Assembly: GCA_963682055.1 (NCBI GenBank) | Contig: OY821746.1 | Span: 12,301,992 to 12,365,991 of the forward strand | From: Primula veris | Taxonomy: Eukaryota; Streptophyta; Magnoliopsida; Ericales; Primulaceae | DNA length: 64,000 bases | Direction: 5' to 3' | Shown: piece after piece, positions 20,522 through 33,194 of the stretch | Position numbering within the stretch: position 1 is the stretch's first letter | How the letters are laid out: each line of letters starts with the position of its first letter | The notes under the pieces: model-generated | Database searches by the model: none | Seen by the model: only the letters and a program-made list of their open reading frames with translations | What the model was told of the DNA's origin: nothing | Program-made: the position numbers and the translations under genes

Positions 20522-20719
20522 ATGAAATGTACTCGTATTAACCGTGGATGCTTCAAAGCCTCGGATGCGGTTTCCACACCCCCGTCTTCTTTCTCTCTTT
20601 GCTATACTATATTTCCACGCTCCTGTAACTACGGTAACCACAACAAAACCCCAAATTTAATCCCTAACTCTAAGAAAACCAAATCTGATTTTTCGTCGCG
20701 GCTCCACAAGTTCATCTCA
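20522..20719 (+). CDS. Possible first exon of an unidentified gene (low confidence)
   Basis: 66 codons from an ATG to a near-perfect splice donor (CTCA|GTAAGTC). The peptide is rich in Ser, Thr, Asn and basic residues with few acidic ones and could be an organelle transit peptide. No matching downstream exon was found on the plus strand before the minus-strand RPS16 exons begin. It may be a remnant, a non-coding exon or chance. Confidence 0.22.
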
Positions 20720-21861
20720 GTAAGTCTGGAATTTCAATTAACATAATCTTTAATGTATTTCTATGATCAACTACTGTCATTATTATGGTTATGCTTAATT
20801 TCGTTATTTCATACTGTTTTTTTTCTTTGTAATGATGTTACTTTTTAGCTTTCTTTTGGGCTTATCCGTTTTTCCTAGCGATTTTGGTTGGTTTAACTTT
20901 TAGTTTATTGAATTTGTTGTTTTTATATGTATCTGTTACAAGACAAAAAAAAAAACAGATGATAATTACGGCATAAAAGTAAAACAGTTTATCTTAAATC
21001 ATAATTTGCAGGGATGATTGATTTTAATCTTATCTTGGCGACGGATGTCAATAATCTAATTGTTGAATGTCAACTAGTTGATAGTGGATAAAAACATAAA
21101 CTTTTTGATGTTTTTTAAAGCTGCTTACATGTTTTTCAATGTTTCTATGGTAGCTTTGTGATGTTTTCAGGTTAGAGCAGGGCTTTGAGAACTAAACATG
21201 TGTTTTCTTTAGTAATAAAGAAAAGTTGTAGTTTTGTTTTTGAGGGAAATAGCTGATTATATAGCTTCAATTATGGATTTCGAGATTTTTGATGCTTGAT
21301 GTTCCAAGTTAGAATTTATTGATTAGTCATTTTTTTAGTGTTTCGGAGCTTTGAATTAAGGGGAGAATTTTTGGCCGGTCACCTATAGATACTTTTGTTG
21401 TACGCAAGTTGTCACGCTGGAATTTTTTTAAGTTCCAGTCGACTATATTAAAACTTCTCATTCGTATTCCCTCTTGCCTCATAGACACAGTCACACTTTT
21501 TCTCCCTTCTATCTGTGAACACCGAACAATACATTCTCCCTACCCAAATAAATTACGAAGATTAAAGTCAAATTAAATGTAATACTACATTTTTTAGCCA
21601 CTGCGTTTCATTCTGAGGCGTAAACACAAAAACCGTACAACACAACTTGTTTTTTTCATCCGTCTCACAAGGAATGTATAACGGATTAAGACAGGTGTGT
21701 TATATAACATGGTAACAAACACAATGGGACAATACTGCCATGACAAACATTGTTCTAGCAACTGAATTTATGATAGCATTACAGTCTAAATAAGTTCCAT
21801 CAGAAACATAAAAATAAGTTCCAATACCAAAGATGGAAAAACATTTTAAAAACAAGTTCCA
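20720..21861. other. Non-coding; 3' flank of RPS16
   Basis: No coding sequence recognised. The right-hand part (about 21600-21861) is the likely 3' UTR of the minus-strand RPS16 gene. Confidence 0.4.
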
Positions 21862-24800
21862 TCACACCAAGGCTTTTGCTGGTGTCACCACTGGCACTGG
21901 CTGATATCGTCCAGTCATCGGATCAATGGGACGAGTGTCTCTGAACCCACCTTTGCGTCCCATAGCAACCATAGGTGGAGGCGGTAGAACCCCTGCCCTG
22001 AATAGAAGGCGCTGAACAGGCTCTGAAGGCTGAGCACCAACAGATATCCAGTATCTGGAAAAGAGAGAAGCATCATCGACAATTTTCTCAGGAATAAATT
22101 ACAGGAAGGGTCTGCCAAATAATGTAAAACAATTAAAGACATTGTCCAGACACAATAGAAACCTGAACCAACGAAAAATTTGTGAATCGATTCTAATTTC
22201 TGAACATAAAAACGAACCCATCAAACGAAAATACAGGATTCTCTAGATAAAAGCAACATTTGCAGCAGTGTTAATTTTGGTTAGAAGATCATAAAGAAAC
22301 GAAGTTCAATACTAGTATTTCAATGGCAAATGTGAAATATAGAAGAATCGAAGTTTAGGTGCAGAAAAATCTGCTGAGACTCGGTCAGAAACTAAGTCCA
22401 TTACATTAAAATGATGAACTTGGATTAGATCAGAAAGACTAAAATGCCAATACAATATAGGAAACCAAGAAATTGAATAATAAGATGTTTACCAAAAACC
22501 TGGCAGATTATTAGGAAAGGCGATTAAGCCTTTAAGGAAAGTTATAGGCAATGGGTTCAGCAGCTCCACTCTCAAAATCACAAGGCATTGATTGTCACGA
22601 TAAAAAAAATTGTACTTGTACATGGAGAGCAATTATGAACAAGAACCATATTGAACTTTATAATTAAAATGTATAAACCCAAAACCCATGACAAGTTTCT
22701 GTTTTCTTGTTTAATTCAATTATTTGCTTGTCAGCATCTTTTTTCCCGTAATGAGTGAAACTGATAAGCGAAAAGCCTCAAAAACATCCCACAAATTATA
22801 AAGAAACTGACTTAAACACCAAGAAAGATAGGTCTTGCTGTACAAAATTCCGACTAATATCTAAAGAGATAACCGCACGTGATATTCACGATTCCAAGCA
22901 TGTTATCAAGTAACCAGCTACATGTAACACTTGTTTATAAAGAGTAAGATTTTAATAAGCAGCTCAATTTCTAGGTATTGGAATTTGAAAGTTGAAACTT
23001 GCCCTTTTTTTGGCGTTACTCCCAATCATTAAGGAGCAGCAGATGTCAGAATTCAAATGGCAAATTATCAAATACCCATGTTCTTATACTTTAGGAAATT
23101 TGAAAATTTACAGCATTATTATGTCTCTAAAACTTTACAAAGCTAATTATTTGTCATGGAGAGACAATGCAGTTATATGACCAGAAATACACTGACAGTG
23201 GAACTTTTCTCAACAAGCGACACTGGATGCATGACACATCACACATGCAGATAAAATTGTTGCAAACATATGAACGATAATAACAATATTATATATATGT
23301 ATATATATAATATTATGTATGTGCTACATAACATATGTGTGTGTACCATTCAACCAAAGCCTGCTTGTGTAAAAAACCTTTCTACCTTTTACTGCCTACA
23401 GAAATTGAATTCATAAGCTTCAGCTGAACACCGCAACAACTAAAAAAGCTTATAATATGAAGTATGACGGACCCAGTCATTGCAGAAAGCAAGGAAGCTC
23501 AACAAGTTACTTTTCAATCTAGCTTGGTCTGTCCACATTCTATGCGGATCACTGGTATTTAGAAATATAATTAATCAAACTACTTATTAACAAAAATTAT
23601 AAAAAGCAACAACTAGCTAGTAAATAAGGAAATATAATCACGAAAACGAAAGCCGAAAAAAAGTTTTAGTTACTTACTTCACTCGGTCAAAGTTAAGACC
23701 CATTCGTTTACCACCATCTTGACCTGCATAAATAAAACACCACAAAAGAAATGATAAATTAAAAAATGCGCACAAGTAGAAGAATGTTTTTACAAAAAAG
23801 GTAAAAAACCAAGGTATTCATAATTTCAATTCATTGAGCTCCCTTAAGTCGTGGTTGGAGGATGCACCAAGGGAAAAATTTCCAGAAAACAAATTTTCAG
23901 AAAGATTTATCGACATATTTTACTAAGCCCCTTTTCCTAGGTCTATCCTTGCATAGAAAATGACATAAATTGATTAAGCCAAGAAGAAAATTTTATAGTA
24001 TCAAAAGAAGTTTCATAAACCAGACTTCAAAGCTTTAACCACTGAATTTCAAGAAGAATAACAGGAAAGAAATTTGCAATATGAAAGCAGCTTTTTTTCG
24101 TGTTATTATATTAAATAGTGTTTTACCAATATTCACTTGTTTTTTAATTCCAAAAGAAAAATGACATTTATTCATACCAGGCAAAGGTTCAAACTCACTC
24201 TCCCAAAGTGAAATCAGAAACCAACAAGATCAAATCAGATTATGAGAATGTTTGTCACAGCTTTTAAGCTCGGTTATTTTTTTGCTTATAAGTTGCATAA
24301 CGTTAAGCTGACTGGCCTAAATCCGGGTTAATTGATTTGCTGACCACAAAATTAAAAAAGTTAATACCAGGACGAACACAAATTTCAGCGATGGTAAAAA
24401 ACTTCTTTACTTCCAAAATGTAGCCAAGACTACCAAACTATTACTGTCAAATCATTATGCACGTCATATAAGCATAATTTCGTAGGGCTGCCAGATTTAT
24501 TTCATATAATCTGCGTTGAAATCCTACACCTCTTTAGTGTTAAACACCATAAAACAATGAGCTACACTTCTATTCATTTTATGAAATATTTTACCAATTC
24601 TCTCGATACTCTACCCATTTTATAAAACATTTTTACCAATTTTCTCGATATTCCAGCTACTTTATCAAATACTTTTACCAATTTTCTTGATAACCAAACA
24701 AAAGAAAGTCACCATATTTATACCAACAATTAGAGCTACCAAATCCCCTGGGGAAAAAAAAGAGTTTTAGTTTTACTAAAATCTCTACAAAGGGATTCAT

Positions 24801-26426
24801 ACGTTTTAAAAGTCGCAAGTGGGTTTTAGGCAGAAACAAGTCGCCTAGCGCGTAACATCTGGGCGCTTATTTGTCGTCTACCGCCTAAATTTTTGCCTGC
24901 ACGTGCTTTTTAGAACACTACTACCCTAAATTTTCAGCTAAGTATTCAGTAGACCAGGTGCACTTATGTTTCATATGCCAAAACCAATAAAAACGTGTAT
25001 CGGAACGAGGACCTTTGTGGTCCCACCCGAAAATTATACAGTAAAATAAAAAATCCTAGTCGATAGACACGCTGATTTCATGTATAGACCCGATTCATCC
25101 ATTACTTTTCCCTTACTTGCTCTAACTCAAGCTATCAATTAAAAAAATGGGGCAGAATGAATACAACTAACCCTCACCGAAATGGAGAGAATCAATATAA
25201 AAAAAACCTTTTCCAATGGAAATAGAACTGATTAATAGTAGTTTGTATATACATATGCAAGTATATGAAGCATGTTATTTTACTAAAATATCATCACAGA
25301 GCTTCATATATCTCTACCCAGCTAAGTCCCTCTATAAACCAAGCAAAAATATTATGGACAATTGCTATGATACCCTTACTTAACCGACACCCAGATAAAG
25401 AGAACCAATAACATTATTTTCTTCAAAGGATATAACCGATGAAAGGATTAGTATGTATTTATGTATGTGTATAAGTATAAGTATATTCATACCACGGAGT
25501 GGATTAGACCAACAAATTGAATGGTGAAAAAGAAACAGCTTTGAGACCCAACAAAAGAAAAGGCACCAACAAGATTTAATTTTACAAAAATTATCAGCAA
25601 AGCTTCAAATCTCTCTACGTTCCTGAATTCCTCTATAAATCAAGCAAGTCAAAAGGAAACTGAGGGAGAACCGCTATAATACCCTTAATTAACCACATTC
25701 AAAAAAGTAGGATCATTACCATAACCTTTTTTGAACGAATAAAACACGTATCTCACGTACATAGGACATATGTATTTGTATATGTATACCAGGGAGTGGA
25801 TTAGACCAACAAATTGAAAGAGAAAAAAGGAAACAGCTTTTAAATCCCAACAAAAAAAGACACAAGCAGAATTTTAGTTTGCTGAAATGTCATCAAAGAA
25901 TTTTGAATCTCTATACCCACACTCCTAAATATCCATATAAACCAAGCAAATCAATTGGAAAAATGGGGGCCAATTGTTATAGCATAACTTTTTTGCAAAA
26001 GAGACCCAAAAACATATTGAGAAAAAACCGATCTTTACCAAGTATACTGAATCTTTTTTATCGGTTTTAGCATTATAGTACCCCTATAGTTATGAAAAAA
26101 AAAACATTTCTTAGAATTTAAGTCCCGACACGGTGTATGATCGCATGTATATAATAAAGTATGTAAACCAAACAGTGGATTACTACATCAACCAATAGAT
26201 TAATATAAACTGTGTATCACATGTGTGTGTCAGTGTGTGTATGTATGTGTATACATACATACATACATATATAAGTGAAAAGGTGTTAGTTACCAGGTAG
26301 AGGATTGTAATAACCGAGAACTTCGAGGTGTTTGCCGTCTCGAGGGGACCTGCTATCCGCCGCCATTACCCTATAAAAAGGCTTGTTCTTGCACCCAAAA
26401 CGAGCCAGTCTCAAACGCACCACCAT
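21862..26426 (-). CDS. RPS16: Organellar small-subunit ribosomal protein bS16, nuclear gene
   Basis: Three exons on the minus strand: 26294-26426, 23678-23723 and 21862-22054, giving 123 residues. All four splice sites are GT-AG and the phases join exactly (Gly and Lys codons are split). The protein starts [19 protein letters not shown], contains the bS16 core [19 protein letters not shown], then [20 protein letters not shown], and ends with the plant-type extension [15 protein letters not shown]. bS16 binds 16S rRNA during small-subunit assembly. Plant nuclear RPS16 copies serve mitochondria and/or plastids and lack a long cleavable presequence, as here; which organelle cannot be decided from this sequence. 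Intron 1 is long (2570 bp) and carries a diverged tandem repeat. Next to it, after a Copia insertion, sits a divergent CCCH gene. Confidence 0.95.
24560..24710. repeat. Short diverged tandem repeat in RPS16 intron 1
   Basis: Three imperfect copies, about 55-60 bp each, sharing TTTTACCAATT(T/C)TCTCGATA. Non-coding. Confidence 0.6.
25270..26200. repeat. Diverged tandem repeat, about 300 bp x 3, in RPS16 intron 1
   Basis: Shared landmarks recur at about 300-bp intervals: an AAAGCTTCAAATCTCTCTAC-like segment at 25298, 25606 and (weakly) 25900, ATAAACCAAGCAA at 25334, 25634 and 25937, and GTGGATTAGACCAACAAATT at 25499 and 25796 with a decayed third at 26175. The copies are too diverged for recent duplication. 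No ORF. Confidence 0.7.
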
Positions 26427-26432
26427 CCTCCT

Positions 26433-26433
<1 letters not shown>

Positions 26434-26496
<63 letters not shown>

Positions 26497-26508
26497 ACTC
26501 TCTCTCTT
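26434..26508. repeat. Compound microsatellite (CT)n(TA)n(TG)n upstream of RPS16
   Basis: Perfect CT, TA and TG runs in succession, starting only 8 bp outside the RPS16 start codon, so in its 5' leader or promoter. A similar (CT)n(TA)n run precedes the divergent CCCH gene at 35508. Confidence 0.9.
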
Positions 26509-27464
26509 AACTCTGTGTGAATCAGAAAGGAGGGTTTTGGCCTTTGGGTTTTGTATAATTGTTAGGTTGAGTTTCTCTCGTTTATGTTTTGGGCCTTTAA
26601 ATAAATGTTTTCTCAGTTTTAGTCCCTGCTTCTCCTTTTTTTTTATTACTACTCAGTTTTGAAGAAAAAATTGCATTGTATGTGTATTCGGATACCGTAT
26701 GAATTGGGCATTGACAAATCTATTTAGAATAGTTGGTCCGGAGTTGATTTTTTTTTTTTTTTTGATGAGCTTCGCTCATAAAAAAACGTTTGATTCAGTG
26801 GTCAAATTTGTGAGGTCGGACTTAGACATAGTAATAATAATTAGAAATCACATAATCAATTAGGATTTGGTGAATTCCGAAACTCGTTATCTCTTGATTT
26901 ATCTTCACATTTTTTAGATTTTTCGGTGTTAAGTTCATAAAACATAGGTGATCCAATACATGTGTTTTCATGGAACTCATTTTTGCTCGATTACATAACC
27001 GGTGAAAAGCTAATTGTGTGTACTCCTTGACACATCAAAATTTCTTCTCAAATATCAAAATAGAATTCTTTTATTGAATTTTAGTGGGGATGATGGTGTC
27101 CTATGTTTGTATTATCTTCAATCTTCATAGTTCATTTAGTAAAAACATTATGCGTGAATTTAATTCAAAAAAACATTATAATAGTTTTCAATGGTGATGA
27201 TGGTGGGTGTTTTATGCTTTTGTCATCTTCTTCGTAGTGGAATTAGTTCATAGCTATAATGTAGATGACCTTAGTACAAATTCGAAATACGGTTGTTATT
27301 AAAGTTCTTAATTTTTACTCCAGTTCTTATTAATAATGAGCTTAGCTCAAAAATGCTTGTTATTAAAGTATTTAATTTTTACCTCAGTTCTTGTTAATGA
27401 AATTAGGTCAAAACACGCTTGTTTGTTCTTCGAGCCACAACAATTGATCTTCATTAAAATATTC
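26509..27464. other. Intergenic between RPS16 and the Copia insertion
   Basis: Half of the original RPS16/CCCH intergenic region. It contains a roughly 60-bp imperfect tandem duplication at 27296-27420 (TTAAAGT(T/A)(C/T)TTAATTTTTAC twice). No gene. Confidence 0.5.
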
Positions 27465-27469
27465 AAAAC

Positions 27470-27716
27470 TGTTTTACGCCAAATTAGCTCAATAATTTGT
27501 GTAAGAGAGAGAGAGATAATGAGGTCCAAAACATATATATTCAAGTGTGTTGTAGGTGTACCAACTCCATAGCCACAACCTCTTTATATAGGCTAGAGGT
27601 TTGAAGTTTACAAGCCAAATACTAATGACAAGAAATGAAAAGATTGTAACATACAAAGGAGCAAATGCTCATACTAAATGATATGTAACTCAATGGACAA
27701 TCCATTATTTACAACA
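27470..27716 (-). repeat. 3' LTR of the Copia element (247 bp)
   Basis: TGTTTTACGCC to TTTACAACA on the plus strand. Its minus-strand TATA (TATATAAAG, complement of 27582-27590) matches that in the 5' LTR. It differs from 35011-35259 by about seven substitutions and two short indels. Confidence 0.96.
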
Positions 27717-27725
27717 CTCCCCCTT
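27717..27725 (-). promoter_or_regulatory. Polypurine tract of the Copia element
   Basis: AAGGGGGAG on the minus strand, immediately before the 3' LTR; a textbook plus-strand primer. Confidence 0.85.
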
Positions 27726-28125
27726 GGATGTCCAAAAGTATATTTAATCACATTTGAGCTCCTTCGTCTTGTAGCTTGTTGGTACGAGCTAACCACTAAC
27801 AAACGACTCGTTAAAACCTTGCAAGAGAAAACCCATTGGGAAAAACCTTTAGGTGAAGGACAAAAAGAGTACGATTTGGTTAGAACAATAGGGGTAACCA
27901 CATACATAAAGTGCCTCATCAAAACCTTGTCAGAGTAAACCCGATGGGAAAAACCTCTGATCGAGGAAAAAAAAGTACACTGTGATTAGAAGTATTCGAC
28001 TGGATACTCCCCCTGATTTAGGCCATCATTAGTGAGGATTTTCTCGATTTAGTGTCTGAGAAATCGAGCATACATCAGGATGCTCCCCCTCACTTACACA
28101 CGACAGGGTGCAAGGACATGTCACT
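27717..28125 (-). other. 3' untranslated part of the Copia element
   Basis: Between the RNase H stop and the 3' LTR. It contains a near-repeat of a CCCATTGGGAAAAACC-type segment (about 27830 and 27940). No ORF assigned. Confidence 0.5.
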
Positions 28126-30164
28126 TTAAGATAGCTCAGAGAGCTTCCTAAGACCAATTGCTTTGACATGTTTCTGAAATGAATACTTTGGCAGTGACTT
28201 AGTCAACAAGTCTGCGTGATTATTCTCTGATCCAATATGCTTAACTTCAATCTTTTGAAGCGCTTGTTTCTCATGTGTAAAGAACAACTTTGGCGAGATA
28301 TGTTTGGTGGTATCACCTTTGATGTAACCATGCTTTGCTTTATCAATAACAGCGGTGTTGTCCTCATAAATAACAACTGGTTCATCAGGATCATAAGCTA
28401 AATCACACGTACTTCGAATATGGCCAATAACTGCTCGAAGCCATACACACTCTCTAGTCACCTTATAGAGCGCGAGTAGCTCAGAGTGGTTCATCGAAGT
28501 AGCCACCAAGGTCTGTTTACGAGACCTCCACAATATCGTCGTGTTCCCAATGGTAAAGACATAACCAGATTGGGATCGTCACTTATGCGGGTCTGATAAG
28601 TAACCCGCATCGGCGTAACCGACAAGGGTCGTGTTATTTCGAGTGCCAAGGGGGTTGGACTCACTCGTTGACACGTAGGGATAGAACAAACCCATATCCG
28701 TAGTACCCTTAAGGTAACGGAAGACGTCTTTAATGCCATTCCAGTGGCGGCGTGTTGGCGCGGTGCTGTGTCGAGCTAGACAATTCACAGCAAACGAGAT
28801 GTCCGGTCTAGTACATTGAGCCAAGTACAATAGTGCGCCTATTGCACCCAGATATGAGCACTCAGGACTTAATATCTCTTCATCGTCCTCCTTTAGACGG
28901 AAGGGCTCCTTATTAATGTCTAGAGAGCGGACGACCATGGGAGTGGATGACGGTTTTGCGTCGTGATGACTAAACCGTCTCAACACCTTCTGGGTGTAAT
29001 TTTCTTGATGGACTAAAATTCCATCTTTACGGTGCTCGATCTGCAGGCCGAGGCAATACCGTGTCTTCCCAAGATCTTTCATCTCGAATTCCTTTTTTAG
29101 GAGTTCGGCAGTTTCGAACAACTCTTTCGAGGTTCCTATGAGATTCATATCATCTACATAGACTGCGATAATAGCGTATCCTGAAGTGGATTTCTTTATG
29201 AACACGCATGGGCATAATTCATCATTAACATATCCCAAGCCGATCAAGTATTCACTTAGACGGTTATACCACATCCGTCCGGATTGTTTCAATCCATATA
29301 GTGAACGTCTCAGCCTAATAGAGAATGTGTTCCGTGGCCGGGAACTACTTGATTCAGGCAACTTCAGTCCTTCAGGGACTTTCATGTATATCTCTGTGTC
29401 CAGATCCCCGTAGAGATAAGCTGTGACCATATCCATGAGCTGCATATTCAGTTTTTCGGAAACTACTAAACTGATTAAGTAGCGGAACGTTATAACATCC
29501 ATTACGGGAGAATACGTCTCCTCATAATCAATTCCAGGGCGTTGAGAGAAGCCTTGCGCCACTAGGCGAGCTTTGTATCTAACAATCTCATTACTCTCAT
29601 TACACTTCCTTACGAAAACCCATTTATAACCAACTGGTTTAACATTGGGTGGTGTTGGAACGACAGGTCCAAACACTCTTCGTTTCGTGAAGGAATCCAA
29701 TTCAGCCTGGATTTCTTGTTTCCATTGAGGCCAGTCCGTTCTTCACTGACAATCAGCAACGGTACGTGGTTCCATGTCATCATTGCTCATAATGTCAGTG
29801 GCCACTGCGTATATAAACACATCATCGATGACAGTTTCGTTTCGCTTCAAAATATCGTCTAAACTAGTATACTCGACGGATATTTCGAGGTTATCGGGAT
29901 GATTAGGAACTGGTGTTACATCAGGAACACGCTCCTCTAATACATCACCGTGATCCTTAATGATCTCATGTGGCAAAACGGATGCAACAGGATTTCTCCT
30001 CCTCCGAGGCAGAACATCCTTGGAACCAACCGGTCTTCCTCTTTTCTTGGGAAGAGCGGCGGACTGGAAGGCCGACGGCAGCGTCCTTTGCTCGGTGGGT
30101 ACAACCGGAGCAACATGTTCAACATGAACATGGCATCTCACAGGAACGTCTATCCTTGCAGGCA
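28126..30164 (-). pseudogene. Copia reverse transcriptase and RNase H
   Basis: One frame, broken by a TGA at 29743-29745 and a TGA at 28579-28581. RT motifs in order: KWVFVRKCNESNEIVRYKARLVAQGF, then MDMVTAYLYGDL, RRSLYGLKQSGRMWYNRL and the active site YVDDMNLIGT. RNase H follows, with the VGYADAGYLSD metal-binding region, SELLALYKVTREC, and EDNTAV. The product would copy the RNA into DNA and degrade the template. The part before the RT (30164-29746) is the variable integrase tail (RRRNPVASVLPHE). Apart from the two stops the reading is well preserved, in line with a fairly young insertion. Confidence 0.92.
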
Positions 30165-30466
30165 CATTTGCAGCAGTTATATGTGATCTCGTGACATTCG
30201 CTAGGTCATTAAATGCGTCTGGCATTTGATTTGCAACATTTTACAGACCTAGGATTCTCTGCACTTCCTTATCACTATGTGCAGTTGGGGGATCTAGATG
30301 AGACATAGTGGGTACCATTTGCAGCAGGTATATGTGATCTCGTGACATTCGCTAGGTCATTAAATGTGTCTGGCATTTGATTTGCAACATTTTGCAGACC
30401 TAGGATTCTCTGCACTTCTTATCACTATGTGCAGTTGGGGGATTTAGATGAGACATAGTGGGTACA
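30165..30466. repeat. 151-bp direct tandem duplication inside the Copia integrase tail
   Basis: CATTTGCAGCAG starts at 30165 and again at 30316, followed by nearly identical sequence through ATGAGACATAGTGGGTAC. The copies differ at about five sites. This duplication breaks the integrase/RT reading. Confidence 0.9.
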
Positions 30467-31847
30467 TGCCACGTTAATTCACGTCGTTCCTTATCGACGT
30501 TAACATGCATTTCTCCCCCTAACGACGGGAAGAGTGTCTCATCAAAGTCACAATCCGCATGTCTAGCGGTAAAGAGATCGCCTGTCAAGGGCTCTAAATA
30601 GCGTATTATGGACGGGGATTCATAACCGACATATATTCCCTGTCGTTTCTGAGGTCCAAATTTTGAATGCTTTGGCGGCTCAATTGGAACATTGACTAAG
30701 CACCCAAACACGCGTAAATGTGAGACATCGGGCTCATATCCGGTTACCAACTGGTACGTAGATAGTGGTTGGGTGGTCATGGGCCTCAGACAGACCAACG
30801 CAGCAGCATGCAAAATTGCATAGCCCCATGCAGAAATTGGAAGTTTGGTGCGCATTACCAAAGTTCGCGCAATCATTTGCAAACGCTTAATGAAAGCTTC
30901 TGTAAGACCATTTTGGGTGTGAACATAAGCAACTGGATGTTCAAGATCAATTCCCAACGTCATGCAATAATCATCGAAAGTTTTTGATGTGAACTCCGCG
31001 GTATTATCAAGTCTAATAGACTTTATTGGATAATCCGGATGGTGAGCCCTCAACTTAATAATCTGGGCAAGGAGTTTAGGAACGCTGCATTTCTTGTGGA
31101 CAACAAAGCTACGTGTGACCATCTTGTCGATGCATCAACCAAAACCATGAAATATTTAAATGGTCCGCATGTTGGTTGGATTGGTCCACAAATATCTCCT
31201 TGAATTCGTTCAAGGAATTGGGAAACCAATTTTGTAGGTTTCACGTGAATTGGTTTGAGATTTGTCTTTCCAATAGAGCATGCTTGGCATAGGCTTTTCG
31301 GATTGATCACAAAATTTTTTCCTCCAAGAGGATGCCCATGTGATGCGTTCATCGTTCGAAGCATCGTATTTTGACCCGGGTGTCCCAGCCGGTCATGCCA
31401 TAACATATAAATGCTCTCATCAATCGGCGCCCGCCGAATGATTAGATTGCTTTCAATGTTTCGTATCGTGGTAACATACGAACCACTTGAAAGACATCTC
31501 AACTTCTCCAAAATACGCTTTTGGTCGTATTGAGTGGAGGTGATGTAAAGGTATTCAATACCATTTTCACGAGCAGTTTCAATATGAAACTTGTTTTCTC
31601 GGATATCCTTAAAACTCAACAAGGTTCGACTGGACCTCGGAGAATATAAGGCCTCAGATATGGTCAAAAGAGTAACATTTGACAACAAGACTTGGGCTTT
31701 ACCAAAGCCTTCAACAAGGGTCGACGGGCCCGAAATTGTTGTCACTGAGATTACTTTAGGCGTAAAGTTGATAAAATAGCATTTATCTTTTAAGATAGTG
31801 TGTGTAGTACCACTATCAGCCAGACAATCAACTGCCCCACAATTCAT
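30400..31847 (-). pseudogene. Copia protease and integrase, frameshifted
   Basis: 31847-31050 reads the protease (CLADSGTTHTILKD, with the catalytic DSGT-type motif), the pre-integrase domain (YDQKRILEKLRCLSSGSY) and the integrase zinc finger (WHDRLGHPG, then CQACSIGK), with the first catalytic D in GDICGPI. A frameshift near 31100 moves to 31122-30400, which supplies the second D (RLDNTAEF) and the E (TQNGLTEAFIKR), then LRVFGCLVNVPI and the C-terminal domain. All functional residues are still recognisable, but the frame break prevents a full product. Confidence 0.9.
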
Positions 31848-33064
31848 GTCTAAAAGTAAAAATAATTTAAAGTTGGTTACACTAATAAAGGAATCGCTTA
31901 ACGAAATAACTTTAAATTATTGCGAAAAAAATTTATTCATAATGCAAAACCACATAATCCAAAAGAAACAAAATCCAAGGAAAAAACATAATCCGAATGG
32001 AAATTAAAAACATAATCCAAGAGCTAAACAAGTGCTCAATTATTAACGAAAAATGAAGAATTTTTTTTGTATTCTTCCATTTGAGCCACGAAGTCCGGGG
32101 TCTCAAGAATTTCTTTTCCGCTCGCTTCAACCATATTTGCTTCGACATTTCTACCCCTATGATAGTTTTGAACTTCTTGGGGAGTTGCCTTGCAGGTCCT
32201 TTGCATATGACCATAAACACCACATTTGTAGCACAGAATTTACGCTTGAGCATTTTCTGTTGCTTTGGGACGACTGGCCCTGTTGTTGTTTTTCCTACCA
32301 CGAGACTGCCTAGGAGCCAAAGGTCTTCGGTTCGGACGATTATCCAAACCTCGCTTGGCTGGGCGAGCATTACGCTCCCCTTGATTCCTTGGCTGACGGG
32401 ACGACTGGCCCTTGTCTCGGTTCCCATATCGTGGAGGTGGTCCACGAACAGTATAAGCATCAGGCCTTGGAATAGCCTTTGTCCCAGCAGGACGAGAATT
32501 GTTGTTCCTCATTAAAACGAGGCTATTTTTCTCGTCCAATAACAGCTGGGTGATGAGCTCAGGGAACTTGGTATACTTAGACTGACGATATTGCTTTTGG
32601 AGCAAGTTGTCAGAGGTAGGAAATGTGGTGTAGGTCTTCTCCAGCAAGTCATTGTCGGTTAATGTTTCACCACAATACTGGAGAAGAGCACGAATCCTGC
32701 ATACTTCAGCATTATATTTCGTAACGCTCTCGAAGTCCTGAAATCACAGATTCAGCCAATCATGGCGGGCTTCAGGAAGCCATATGGTCTTTTGATGGTC
32801 GAAGCGCTCTCTGAGAGAGTCCCACAGCATCTTCGGTGAGGTGATCGCTATGAACTCAGACTTCATTGCATCTGATAAGTGGCGGCGGAACAGAATCATC
32901 GCACTCGCATTCATTTCACGCGACACTTCCACTTCACGTTCATCCTCAGCGTAGATGACGTCCAACAAGCCTTGGGCATCTAGATGGTTCTGGATATCTT
33001 GAGTCCAGTCCAAATAGTTCTTGCCAGCGGCATCGAGGATCGGAAAATCAAGTTTGATTGACAT
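31848..33064 (-). pseudogene. Copia gag with zinc knuckle
   Basis: Starts MSIKLDFPILDAAG at 33064. The UBN2/retrotran_gag-like helical core continues through MKSEFIAITSPKMLWDSLRERFDHQ. In-frame stops: a TGA at about 32733 and a TAA at 32240-32242. After the latter the same frame holds the knuckle CYKCGVYGHMQRTC (CX2CX4HX4C). It ends at about 32041, followed by an AT-rich spacer before the protease ATG. A basic Arg/Asn/Pro-rich stretch (32470-32250) before the knuckle is the RNA-binding region. Gag would package the element's RNA. Confidence 0.88.
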
Positions 33065-33194
33065 TTTTCTACAACGGGAGAAAAATACTGGATTAGTAAT
33101 CATATAAATCAACAGGTTTATATGTTTATGGTTTGCATAAGCACAAACTTGTTTCGAATTGACAGGTTCGAAAAATACTAGTTTTGCTTTCAAT

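Noticed and set aside
27674..27938. Opposing ORFs across the Copia 3' LTR edge
   Set aside because: They cross the LTR boundary and polypurine tract and match no protein.
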